The position numbers and the translations under genes are program-made. Below the pieces are notes generated by a model. The model did not search any database and was not told where the DNA came from. It worked only from the letters and a program-made list of their open reading frames with translations. From Pseudisothecium myosuroides (lineage: Eukaryota; Streptophyta; Bryopsida; Hypnales; Lembophyllaceae): a stretch of 64,000 nt of DNA. This document shows, in pieces, positions 54,124 through 64,000 of the stretch (its first letter is position 1; each line of letters starts with the position of its first letter). The stretch spans positions 15,438,001-15,502,000 of the forward strand of contig OX637297.1 of the NCBI GenBank assembly GCA_951799445.1. Reading direction: 5' to 3'.

Positions 54124-55449
54124 CTATGATGTTCCGGCCACAGATGTGGTCTTGGATGGGGAGGGATGTAGTTGTGCCCCTCCGTCGTGAGACTTCGTAA
54201 CCGGCAGATCAAAGACCCCTTGATCCAACCCTGAGAGCGGATCAAGATTACCTAATAGCTGGCGTACCTCCTTCAGCATCATTTCAATCTGGACTTTGAA
54301 GTTGACCAAGATGGTAATCACCTTTGTTCCGGAAATGTGGCCCTCCTTCACCATCTGGGAATTCCAGAGAGTAGCCCTTGTGAGCATATCCGCCGGCTGA
54401 TCAATTAGCTCCTTCACATTCAAGACAAGGTCCGTGGCTTCCGTCACTCTCTTGGTGGCGACGTTTATTTCTCTTTCCGCCCAGCTGACATGCTCCTGGA
54501 AGTGGTCCCATTCTTGCTCCAAGGCTAGGATCCGTCCTTCCAACTAGTGTACTGCTTCAGGATCCGGCCTTCGAGTCGGCGCATCCAAAATTTGGGCTTC
54601 TTCCGTCACGCCCAATCTCCCGCACACGTCCCAGGTCAGAGCCATCATCCTTTCATTCTACCCCTTGGTGGACTTCCGGCGCTTTCCGAGATGATTGGGC
54701 GATCCGTGGTCTTGTTCCAGTTCTTCTTCCTCTGAATCGAAATGATTCGGTTCATCTTCCGGGGAGAGCCCATACTTCCGGAGGCTTTCCCCCTCCCGGT
54801 ACACAACCATTTCCGGATCCCTAAGCATCTCCTCCAAATGATAAAGGTGGAAGAAGTAGGGGCTAATTGGACTAGACTTCTTACTAGCAACGTTGCCCAC
54901 TAACTTATCCACTATGGAGTGAATGATCACTCTCCAACTGACAGGCCTAAGAGCCAGATTCTCCCTATCCCCTAGAGCTCCAAATATTGTATTTGCCATA
55001 GTAATTGTGATCCAGGTGGGCTTTTCTGGATACAGGATCGGACTGAGAAACTCAAGTAACTGCTAGTTCCGGGGACTCCTACAATCACTCGCGGCGTAAC
55101 CTTCCTTCAAATCGGCCTAGTTCCGGAATACATTGGCCGCAAACTTATCCGACCGGGTGGCTAATCTGGATCCTCTGTTTGGGGCAAAGTACACCTTGGC
55201 CCACAACTCTGGAATCCAAGCCCTAGGACGACCTCTAACGGTTAACTGGTACTAATTGGGAACTCCGAAAATGAGCTCCTCAATCATTTCCTCACTTTGG
55301 ATGTTCCATGGCTTATGTAGAAACCCTAGACACCCCATAATCTCCAGATCCTTTTCCAACTCATGGAGGCAGTCTGGATTGGAAGGAATACCCGAACTGA
55401 TCATCTGGGCTGTCACTGTGGCCCTCCGGAGTTGACTGCCCTCGTCCAT
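54124..55449 (-). pseudogene. Gag-like ORF of B3, one frame with five TAG
   Basis: A 442-codon frame from MDEGSQLRRATVTAQ (55449) to TAG at 54124, without frameshifts. Its five interior stops (55254, 55119, 55065, 54660 and 54546, first base of each codon) are all TAG. Domains: GCLGFLHKPWN, VRGRPRAW, YPEKPTWITITMANTIFGAL, ISPYFFHLYHLEEML, acidic linker, basic KRRKSTKG, coiled coil and the GTKVITILVNFKVQIEMMLK block shared with B1. It lacks the long Ser/Pro tail of B1, B2 and D. Confidence 0.75.
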
Positions 55450-55897
55450 GACTACTGACACCTAAAACAATCCTGTGCAAACGGCACCGGCCTCCCTTTC
55501 TCTCCCTAACGCGATCCTAATTCACCACTCTTTCACTCACTAAAATGCACGCCCAGTGAATCGCGGAGAAAGACGAAGAATAAGGCTGGCAGTGGGGTTT
55601 ATATACTTGTCGAAACCCTAAGTTCTCGACCTGACAAAGTTCCCGTAAGTTCTCTAGCTGGAACCTAGCCGATAGGTTCCTACAATCCGGAAGTTTCCGG
55701 CTTTCCGACTATTGGGTCCAAATGACTGCGTAACCCTAATTAGAGTTTTATCTTTTCTAGAAAAAAACTAATTTCTAATTCTAGTTTTTGGTCCCTAATT
55801 CCCTATACTTATGCAAAAATTGAAAAAATTCTCCTATCTCTACCCCTACTTATGCGCTATTTTAAGATTTTTGGATGTTACGTACTCCCACAAGTGG

Positions 55898-57172
55898 TTT
55901 TTGTTTTTGTTTTTTATGGGCCCCATTGGAAATGCTGACGTTTCCAATGAGGGGAATGTCGCGGCGCAATAGGAATGGGAAGAGCAAGGAACGGGGGAAA
56001 TGGGGGGAACAAAACGCGAAACGCAAAACCCTAATCCTTCTGCGAGCTTTCCCTTCGAAGCTTATTCCCGAGCTTGGATTTGCGGATTACGTGAGACGAT
56101 GAAAGCGAGTTTTTGATACTAGAGAGAGAGGTGATTTTGCTTAGGGTGACTAATTTGCATGATCACATGTCTTTCATTTTGGAGCAGGGCATCAAAGGTT
56201 CCAAGGGATTATGACGGAGCTTGAATACAAATGCGGTTATCTTACAGTCCAGTATCTCATTTGTTTTTGTTTCTAATACAATGGACGAATTGCAGTTTGG
56301 CTGGTACTCTCAATTCAGGTGAATGATGCCAACTAAGTTCACCAGTGCTGATAGTGAGATTCTGTAGTGTTCTGAATTTGAGATCGTTAATGGTGTTGTT
56401 GAATTATAGTTGATCAAATACATCATTGGACTTTTGCAGGTGTACTTGGACGGAACAACAACAATGTCCACTCAAGAGAGGAAGGCAAGCCCTGTCAAAT
56501 TTTATGGTGCAATTTTCCTCTTGTAACCTTGTCACTGTTGCAAGTTCTTACTTTTTGGAATGACATTGGTTGCATGTTTATAAGAAACTCCCTTTTTTTA
56601 GGTCACAACAAAAAAACCTACTTTTGAGTGGCAGACCATTGTGCAATTTCGCATGCACTTCACATTCTAAAAGCTCATTCACTAGTGTTGGTTTTTTGAT
56701 GCTGGTGTCACATTTTCTTAGGGCACATATATCCCTCTTCACAGCAACTGCAAGCAGGGATGACTAGGGTGGAGGATCTCAAGCAGGAGGCCAAATGTTA
56801 AGAGCGGTACAAGAAACGGGAGGAAGAATGCAGTCACATGTCTGAATTTGACCTAGAGCGTGAAATTGAGTGGAGGGCGTGGCACGACTCATTGGACAAT
56901 ATGCACTAGTTGTCAATGCTATTCTGGGTAAGCAGCTAGAATCCTCGCAATTGGGGAGACTTTTCAATGAATTGAGGGACTTTGGTTTCTCACAAGATTG
57001 ACGGATAAACTCAGGAAAAGAGAGGCAAGGAACCATCACCCCGATGGCACATGAGCATGGACAAACTTACATCACTTCAAAGGTACACTTGCACTTCCTC
57101 CTGTAATGGCTTCCTAGTAGACGCTGGATTTTAGTGATCAATCTTTTGACCCTTTCGCAGTCTAGTGGATGC
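55898..57172. other. Unassigned region between B3 and B2, possible 5' exons of the SKA1-like gene
   Basis: A G/C-richer start (55905-56110) with AAACCCTAATCC and an open CGAAACGCAAAACCC stretch looks like a plant 5' UTR or first exon. A later stretch at 56775-56910 reads KKREEECSHMSEFDLEREIE. Splice-like GTAAG and CAG words occur. I cannot match these to SKA1. The last five bases, GATGC, are the left B2 duplication. Confidence 0.3.
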
Positions 57173-57642
57173 TGTGGGAGCACGGAAACTCATAGTGAAG
57201 AGATGTAACATAGAAATTGGTTATAACTTAGTCGGAAATTTCCAAATTTTGGTAAGATATAGGGAATTAGATTCGGATACAGATAAATTTCGGATAAGCA
57301 GATTCCAAAATTCTAGATCCGTTAAAACGGGTAGTACTAGAAGAAAGAACGGATCTTAAATCTGGGTTTAATTGGATTGGAACAGGCTACGGATTAGGTT
57401 TCCGGCCTACAACCCTAGGGAACCGTTACGGGAACGGTCTTCTTTCCGTTCTCCACCGGGAACGGTCGGCAGCTCAACGGGTACTTAAGCTCTCGCAAAC
57501 CCTAGTTCTCTTCATTCTCACTTTGTTGATTTCCTTGCGCGCTTAGTTGAGAGAAAGAGTGGTGAGCTAGAGATCGCGACAGGGAGAGAAGGGTGAGGTC
57601 GGTGCCAATTGCACCGGATTTAGTTGATTGTGTCGGTGAATT

Positions 57643-59529
57643 ATGGCAGAGTCCAGCAACCTGGTAGCGTGTCGATACTCAGTCACGGCTCGGATGGTTA
57701 GGCCGCTTATCCCTTCCGACCTGACCCTCCGGAAGCAGTTAGAGGAAGATCTGGTCCGGATGGGGTGCCTAGGTTTGATACGTAGGCCATGGAACATTAA
57801 AAACCAGGAGATGCTTGAGCAACTCATCTCCGGGGTCCCGAATCAGTTCGAGTTGACAGTGAGAGGTCGACTCTTAGCTTGGACACTAGATACTTGGGTG
57901 GAAGTATACCAGTTCGAGAAGAACAGATCCGGATTAGGTTCTCGGGTAGAGAAGTACGGAATTGGGAAGTTTCGAAACCCGGTCACCACCAAGGATGGAT
58001 ACCTCGTGAGTGACTGTAAGGATGTTAGGCAGATACGGGTGTTGGAATTCCTAATTCCAATTCTGTATCTGGAAAAGCCCACCCGAGTTACGATTACAGT
58101 GGCCAATACTATCTTTGGGGCTTTAGAAGATAAGGTAGTCCACTGGAAAAAGGTTATAGCAGGCGTAGTGAAGAAATTGGTGGAACACGTATCGAAAGGG
58201 AAGCATAGCCTTCTCATTCCATATTTGTTCCACCTATATCATCAGTAAGAGGTTCTCACTAGCAAAGAAGGTGTTGACGTATAACACCGGGCTTGAGATC
58301 CTGAAATACGGCCTCACGTATGAAATTCCATCGGATCCTCTAGTAGAGGAAGAAGAAGAGGGAGAAGAAGAAGAAGAACAGCAACAACAAGACCTGGTCA
58401 ACAAACGGGAGAAGAGGAGGAAGTTGACCGATCCAAACTCGCGGGTTGGACAGCCGACACCGGAGAAAGGAGAGCCCAGTGAGCCCCCGGAATCGGAAGT
58501 AAAGTCGGAATTCTTCGAAGCCGGAAAGCAGTGGATGGAGGAGGCTCAGCACCTGCACTTCGGAATGTCGGATATGATCCTAGGGATTGCTGCGGAGTTG
58601 AAGGTGGAGCCGGACGACATTTTGAAGGAGATCCGGCGATGACCGAACCCGGATCTGCTCCGTGAGAAGGATGAGCGAATCCGGAACTTGGAGAAGGAGC
58701 GGAACGCCTCTTAGCTCGGGTAAATTGGACGGAGACGGATTCAGCCGTAGCACAACAGAAGGAGACGAAGGCACTCCAACTTGTCCAGAATTTGACAGCG
58801 TTGGTGGATCAGCCCTCGGAAGCCATGGTGAAGTCCAGACTCTTGAGCAACCAGCTGAGTACGGGAGGGCACTTATCCGGGTCGAAGGTGGTAACTATTT
58901 TGGTCGATTTCTAGGCCCGGATGGAAGGAATATTGAAGGAAATGGTCCAGCTGTTGGGGCACCTCGATCCGAATAAGCCCCTGGACTTTACTCACTTTCC
59001 GGATCTTCCCAATGTCGATTTGTTGAAGACACCACAGACACAGGGTCCGGGGATCATTCTACAACCGTCTTCAGTACCTCTTGCGAGCCAGACACGGATT
59101 CAAAAGATAGTTACCAAGGAAGGCCATGTTAGGAGTATTCAGTCGATTCCGGTACAGAGGGAGGATTCTGTTCCGGTACCCGGAACTTCCGTATGCAGTG
59201 ACTTAATCCAACGGATTGGGGCCATGGCAAATCTGGCCTGGACCAATCCGACCGACTTTTTGCATATGCAGAAGGTATCGCCTATGCGGGATACAGCACC
59301 TATACAGCTAGAGGATTTGCCAGAGAAGGAAGTGAGGGTAGAGATGATCGAGGAATCCAAGAAGGAGGAGTTCCATTCTGGATCAGAGATGACACCGGAT
59401 GACAACCCTCCACCGATCAAGAAGAAGATACAAACCCGAGCTGTAGTGAAGATTACTCCACCAAGATTGGCAAGGAAGCCACCTGCAGGCCCAAGCAGCA
59501 ATTCGAAGAAGGCAAAACGAGGAAAGTAG
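57643..59529 (+). pseudogene. Gag-like ORF of B2, frameshifted
   Basis: Starts MAESSN as in B1. The first 201 codons are intact (GCLGLIRRPWN, FELTVRGRLLAWTLDTW, LEKPTRVTITVANTIFGAL) to TAA 58246, the stop shared with B1. A 1-base insertion near 58270 moves the acidic linker and coiled coil to another frame. TGA at 58640 and a deletion near 58710 follow, and the last 202 codons (58921-59529) are open again in the first frame, ending KKAKRGK. B1 and B2 share the TAA but not the other lesions, so the source copy may already have carried it. Confidence 0.75.
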
Positions 59530-59710
59530 TTAGTTAGTGTGTTTTCAGTTAGTTAGGATTTTGACTTTCGAATCCGAAACGGATTTTCCGTGTGTAGGGC
59601 CCGGTTCCGGATTTCTAGGTGCAGTTGACTTTGAACTTTCCAGATATCTTGAGTGGCCCCTGAGTGGTCAGCTGGATTTTGGGTGTGACTTTTTGGCTTT
59701 TTGTTTGGGT

Positions 59711-59740
59711 TTTTAAAAGGTGAGGGCAGCTTGTTGCCCT
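59711..59740 (+). promoter_or_regulatory. TATA-like box plus hairpin in B2
   Basis: TTTTAAAA followed by AGGGCA-6 nt-TGCCCT (59723-59728 and 59735-59740). Confidence 0.55.
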
Positions 59741-60180
59741 CTCATTCCCTCTTTGCCCATTTTGTGTGCATTAGTTTATGTACAATTTCCTTTTCTTTAA
59801 TCTAAGCCACCAAGTGGATTTTCGGATTTCTGGCTATGTGCGCGTTTTCTTGATTAGTTTGTGAAGTGTCAAAGGATGAGAGAGGGCAAATGAGGAGGAA
59901 TCCGGATCGTGGGTATCTGGATCTAATTTGAGCGAGTAAGTTTGTGAGGAAGTTTTCTGGGCTTGAGAATGAGGACTTGAGCGTAATACCTTTAAAATCC
60001 CGTAACGGTGATCCGGTTCTTAGGAGTGGTACGGATGCGAGTCCGAAATCTAGGGAGGGTTCTGTGCAGAGATAAGAAACCGCCAGCGAAAAATCCCCAC
60101 TCACCGGAAGGTCTGCCAACCATAGAATTAGTCTGATAGCTAAATACACAAATCTCTGTCGGTTCCGGATGTCTTGATCT

Positions 60181-60391
60181 GTCGTTGTAGTAAAGGAGGA
60201 AGGACGTAGTTCTGAGTGACCTACTTTTCGAGCTTGCTATCCGGGGAATTGTGAGAATTAATACTTCCTCTGCCTTATGATAAAAACTCTGTTAGGATTG
60301 TTTTGTGTGGGTTTGTTCTAGAAAAATAGAAGTTTATGAGTGGTGAGTCCCTACCCCTCGAAAGATCAATAGCAGACACCCTGAGGGTAAA
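60181..60391 (+). other. Conserved 3' module of B2
   Basis: GTCGTTGTAGTA (60181-60192), GAGTGACC (60214-60221), ACCC-TGA-GGGT (60378-60388) then AAAAC. Confidence 0.6.
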
Positions 60392-60705
60392 ACAAGGGGA
60401 TATAAAACCAGCCAGAGTTGGGAAGTGGAATCCGAAACCCGGATAAAACCGGAATTCGGAAAGGGATAGATCTGGATTAGAAACCGGAAGGTATCAACGT
60501 TGGAAAGAAAAGAAGTTAAGAAGGATTGCTTGGGTGGTTGTTTGAAAGATCCGGATATCCTTAGCTTGCGATAACATACTAGAATCTCCTGGGACGATAT
60601 TTTGTGTTATCTTACCACCTTTTGGTGATAAGGATACTTACGCCTAGATTGCACGTACGACAAATGCATTCAATCGTATGAAAGTCATGTATTGTTTGAA
60701 GTGCT

Positions 60706-60978
60706 CATTAGAAGAAAAATGGACCCTCAGGAGGTCTGTGAGTTCCCGGACAGCAGGGAACGCTGTCTGGATAAACAGAAAAAAAAATTTGAAAAAAAAA
60801 AAAAAATAATAATTTTTTTTTTTTTGGCCAGCGAACGGGGGGCCTGTTCAGGACAACGAACTGGCAAAACAATGCAATAAAATAATATTAATATTAAAAT
60901 AAATACAAAATTTCAGAATTCTCGAATCTGATGTGGCCGAAATTTTCCTTGTCAGCCTGAATCATTATTTTATTATTA

Positions 60979-61010
<32 letters not shown>

Positions 61011-61212
61011 TTATTTTATTTTATTTTATTTTTTTATTATATTTTTTTAATATTTTTTTTTTTTTTAATATTTTTTTATTGTGGCCACTATTCATCATTG
61101 ATGATGAATAGTAGCCATTGTCCCCCAAAGGGACTGTGAGTTCCATTGCGGGAAACTCACAGCCCCTTTGCAAAGGGAGGGAGTCCTCTCGAGGGCCCAT
61201 TTTTCTTCTAAT
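60706..61212. mobile_element. Foldback element with CACTA-like ends, ~507 bp
   Basis: Inverted ends CATTAGAAGAAAAATGG..CCCTC / GAGGGCCCATTTTTCTTCTAAT, the same end type as the two smaller MITEs. GCT lies on both sides (60703-60705, 61213-61215). Further inward GTGAGTTCCC and GGGAAACTCAC also pair. The centre is a long AT-rich run. It sits just upstream of the SKA1-like exon. Confidence 0.75.
60957..61078. repeat. (TTA)n / (TTTTA)n microsatellite
   Basis: About a dozen TTA units followed by TTTTA and T-runs inside the foldback element. The AT-only ORFs here are not genes. Confidence 0.95.
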
Positions 61213-61237
61213 GCTTAACATATCAAGATGCTGATTG

Positions 61238-61357
61238 TACATTTCTTTGTTCAACTATATGAGAGGCCGTCTCACGCTAGACAAGTTGAATACTACCGTG
61301 GATGAAATGGCAACATTTGCAACAAAAAATGCCAAGCTTCTTATTGCTCCTAAATAG
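61238..61357 (+). pseudogene. SKA1: SKA1-like exon a
   Basis: Reads SLFNYMRGRLTLDKLN, then DEMATFATKNAKLLIAPK, then TAG. This matches the C-terminal microtubule-binding domain of plant SKA1 (spindle and kinetochore-associated protein 1) in the YMRGRLTL and DMA(T/S)...N..LI..PK blocks. The TAG falls where the family continues with a Lys/Leu-rich segment, and the LWEKAL block normally found before the next exon was not seen. Hence a decayed or partial gene is likely; a mis-spliced functional gene is not excluded. Confidence 0.7.
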
Positions 61358-61701
61358 TAAGACAGAAGGTACGTAATTCTCCTTCATGTGGAAAACGCTT
61401 ATCCATTATAATCCCGGTGTAAAACCAGGTCTGAAGTGTAGCTTTTTCTTGTCGTTGAATTGTATTCTTTCTAATCTTAGTTTGTTTATATGCATCTTGG
61501 CAATGATGGATGGAAAAGAGTGTTGGTGAGAATCTTCTCAAACTTCTCCACTTGAGTATGTTTCCTGCAATGGTTTCATAACTTCAATTTTTTAAAGTAT
61601 TTTACCCCCTCCATTGTTGTGTTCTATTAATGAATTTCAGACCTTTCCTTAGATCCAAATTCTGCGAGATTAAGGCTCTTAAACGTGCTTGTTGAATGCA
61701 G

Positions 61702-61815
61702 GAGCTACGAGACATGGCAATTGCTGAAAATGTTAAAGAAAAGCATTTTTTCATGGAATCAGACTTGAAGGGTGAAGTCCTCAAGTTGGATTATACCAGA
61801 AAATCAGTCTCAATT
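61702..61815 (+). pseudogene. SKA1: SKA1-like exon b
   Basis: Exon of 38 codons with good borders (GAATGCAG|GAG..ATT|GTAAGT): ELRDMAIAENVKEKHFFMES, then DLKGEVLKLDYTRKS. Corresponds to the ELRDIA..VKGKHFF.ETD.KG..LKLD block of plant SKA1. SKA1 binds microtubules at the outer kinetochore in mitosis; this segment belongs to its winged-helix-like domain. Confidence 0.75.
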
Positions 61816-61951
61816 GTAAGTGACTTCATCATGATTCATTATTATGCACTGTTGCAAAAAACCCATAATTGTTTCGTACTCCATTGCTTAAGAGCCTTCT
61901 CTTTTTGTGGTTTACATATTTGCATTATCCCTAATCTGTTTATACAACCAG

Positions 61952-62002
61952 GTTTTGCGTCATCTTGGTCAAATCAACGTGGTCCGCCTTGGTTGGAATT
62001 GA
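61952..62002 (+). pseudogene. SKA1: SKA1-like last exon
   Basis: After ACAACCAG the frame reads VLRHLGQINVVRLGWN and ends TGA. It matches the VLRHLGRI..(T/V)R(I/L)G end of SKA1 but stops about 10 residues early, so the C-terminus is shortened or altered. Confidence 0.7.
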
Positions 62003-64000
62003 GTCTTCACGCTGATTAGAAGTTGATTCAAGGAGTGATGGTGATGTATACCGCAGAGGGAATCATTTATGAATAGCAGGGACTCACGAGGTTTATCTAC
62101 ATTCTGCCAGCTAAATGATTATCCTATTAGAAAAAACAGCTCCAAATCTGACGTAAAAACCTAACTTTGTTACTATTGACAAGGTTTTTGTTAGAAACTA
62201 CATCAAATGGCATTACAATTGGTAAGATTTAAGGTGACTATGTTTTGTAAGAGACAAAGGAGGGGTTCCGTACGTACTAGGCCTACATATAAATATCAGT
62301 TTGCCTAAGCTCCTAACCATCCGTTTTGATATCTATATGAGATCATAAGCAAGAAACCTCACATAGGATGCTTTCACATATGTTGCCAATTACCAGATGC
62401 CTCACCATCTTTTTCAGCTCGTTGTTTAGTCTGTATTGTACAATACAATAGTCAAAAGCTTCAAATGGGTAGCTTCTGCTTTGACATATGGCCATAATTG
62501 AACTACTTATAGAGAGTGGAGATTTGCACTTTGTATGGCGAAGGTAACTGCATCATACTCCACTGAATGGGCATTATATTAGCAAGACAACAACTGATGC
62601 ACAAAATTCTACATTACACCAAGAGGTTAACATATATGTGCAAATGCAACAAAATCTATTAACAAACGACCGGTGATTCCAAACCGTTTTAGAAATTCCT
62701 CCTAACAGTCAAGTTAACTTGCCAATTACAAGCAAAATTCAAACCACCCTCCAAATAAATATAGAGACTTGCATGTTTTGAAATTTGGCATGATTATTAA
62801 ATGTCATGTTAAGATTCACCGTCAAAAAACAAAATATAAAAAGATTTCATCCTACAAATTTTATTGTAATTTGAAGGTGATGAAGCTCAAATCTATTTGA
62901 AGGTGATAAAGACTAATAATAAAAACAATTTAACCTTTATAATAGATCCAACTTTCTCCAATTATACATCATTTTGTGGGTGATTCTCAAGGGCCCACAC
63001 GTCTTGTTTTTCCTAGAATTTGATTCCAATCTCCAATACAAAAAAATTTAAATTCAAAGTCCTTAGTACAATTTTTTCCCACAAATGGCAATCAAAGTCA
63101 TTTGAAATTACCAACTAGTGTTCAAAGAGCTTTTTTTTCTAAGTTTGAATGCTAATATTTGTCTTCCAATTTGCACAATTAAACTTCATGAAATTTAGTT
63201 TGGCATATGATCTAAGACAAGTGAAGTACAAAATCCAATGGTTTGACTCCAAAAATGTAGCAAAAATAGCAATTTTGAGTGTTTTTTGGTAGAAAAATGG
63301 CCTTGGCAATTTCAGGGCTTGTAATTTGAATAATTGAAACTCTAGAATAGAATTGTAAATAGTTCAAAATTTGAATTTCTTTGAATCAAAACTTAGAATT
63401 CACATCAAATTAGAATTAGAATGAAAATACTTAAAAATATAAGTTAAAAATTCAATCAAATTGTAAATTTAAATTCTAATCAAATTATATTGTATAGAAA
63501 AGAAAGTGAGAATTGCATTAGAATTTGAGTTCTAATCAGATTTAAATTGACCTGAATTGAATCAAACTTTGAATTCTCATTAACTTATTTGAAACAAAAT
63601 TTGCATTAGAGTTGAATTGGAATTAGAGTTGAATTTGATTAAATTTTGATCAAATTTCAAATTAGAATTGTAGTTATTCAAATTCAAAATCAAATTATAT
63701 TTGTTAAAAGTTTGATGAAGTTCAAAATCTAAATTTGTACTCTATAGAAGATTCCAAATGATTTCAAAAGATTTTTGAAGACTTGAAAAGATTTAAAAGA
63801 TTTGTAAAAGATTTTTAAAGATTCCAAATAGATTTTGATAGATTTTGACAAAATTCTAATAGTTTTTAAAGACTTTATTAGATTTTCAAAAGATTTTTAG
63901 AAGATTCTAAAAGATTCTAAGAGATTTGTAAGAGAATTATGAGAGATTAAAGAGATTCCAAAAAGATTTTTGAAAGATTCTAAAATTTCTAAAAAATTAC
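62003..64000. other. AT-rich region, no gene seen
   Basis: Mostly non-repetitive AT-rich DNA to about 63300, then degenerate words (AATTAGAATT, then AAAAGATTTTTAAAGATTC from about 63740 to the end) that look like a decayed ~10-13 bp simple repeat. No coding signal. Confidence 0.55.

Larger units (their letters stand above)
52797..55892 (-). mobile_element. B3: diverged family-B element, 3096 bp
   Basis: On the minus strand it starts TGTGGGAGTACGTAAC (55892) and ends ACACGTACGACA (52797). Perfect AGTGG duplications flank it (52792-52796 and 55893-55897). One ORF, a TATA-like box plus hairpin, and the 3' module in the usual order. Shorter than B1 and B2 because the ORF and its tail are shorter. 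Confidence 0.92.
57173..60662 (+). mobile_element. B2: complete family-B element, 3490 bp
   Basis: Starts TGTGGGAGCACGG and ends GCACGTACGACA. Flanks GATGC (57168-57172) and AATGC (60663-60667) are a 5-bp duplication with one mismatch. Alignable with B1 from end to end, including TATA plus hairpin (59711-59740) and the 3' module (60181-60391). Confidence 0.9.

Noticed and set aside
53357..54190. Plus-strand ORFs within B3
   Set aside because: B3 is oriented minus by its ORF, TATA-like box and 3' module; B1 and B2 do not conserve these frames.
60933..61139. Ile/Phe-rich ORF at 60933-61139
   Set aside because: Translation of the (TTA)n microsatellite.

Overview
The window looks like repeat-rich nuclear DNA of a land plant. 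The support is a short interstitial (TTTAGGG)n tract, plant-type CACTA-like MITEs, a Ty1/copia Gag fragment, exon remnants resembling plant SKA1, and spliceosomal intron borders. I cannot place the lineage further. I see no rRNA, tRNA, CRISPR array or bacterial operon.

Most of the DNA is nested mobile elements. Nine are recognisable as large units (3.1-5.4 kb of own sequence) that begin TG and end CA. Eight lie wholly in the window and each is flanked by a 5-bp target duplication, perfect in five and with one mismatch in three. None has a pair of LTRs. Seven units (A1, A2, A3, B1, B2, B3, D) carry one Gag-like or 'plant transposon protein'-like ORF of about 440-630 codons, a TATA-like box followed by a short hairpin about 1 kb before the 3' end, and a conserved structured 3' module. 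Two units (C1, C2) lack an ORF but have the same TG..CA ends, 5-bp duplications and a TATA-like box. The units could be solo LTRs of giant-LTR retrotransposons with an ORF inside the LTR, or an LTR-less element type moved by an integrase.

Layout: 1-11893, a three-level nest (A1 inside C1 inside A2). 11894-13200, a minus-strand exon of a broken gene with a 20-bp motif scattered upstream. 13670-15545, a telomere-like tract and tandem repeats. 15546-19064, B1 inserted in a ~167-bp satellite. 19065-23540, satellite and AT-rich DNA. 23770-26431, degenerate repeats and unassigned DNA. 26432-29929, A3. 30100-42780, an unusual gene region: a decayed, intron-containing gene with a ParB-like motif and a methyltransferase-like tail, split by C2 (32547-36926), then an open FCP1-like phosphatase frame and a basic low-complexity ORF. 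43246-48193, a copia fragment split by D. 48793-50657, two CACTA-like MITEs beside an unidentified minus-strand coding segment. 52797-55892, B3. 57173-60662, B2. 60706-61212, a foldback element. 61238-62002, SKA1-like exons. 62003-64000, AT-rich low-complexity DNA.

Decay is biased: by my manual count about 25 of 34 disabling in-frame stops are TAG, as expected if CAG codons in CHG context were methylated and deaminated. The best candidates for something undescribed are the ORF-bearing TG..CA superfamily with its shared 3' RNA module, and the ParB/methyltransferase-like plus FCP1-like region with its intronic 20-bp motif.
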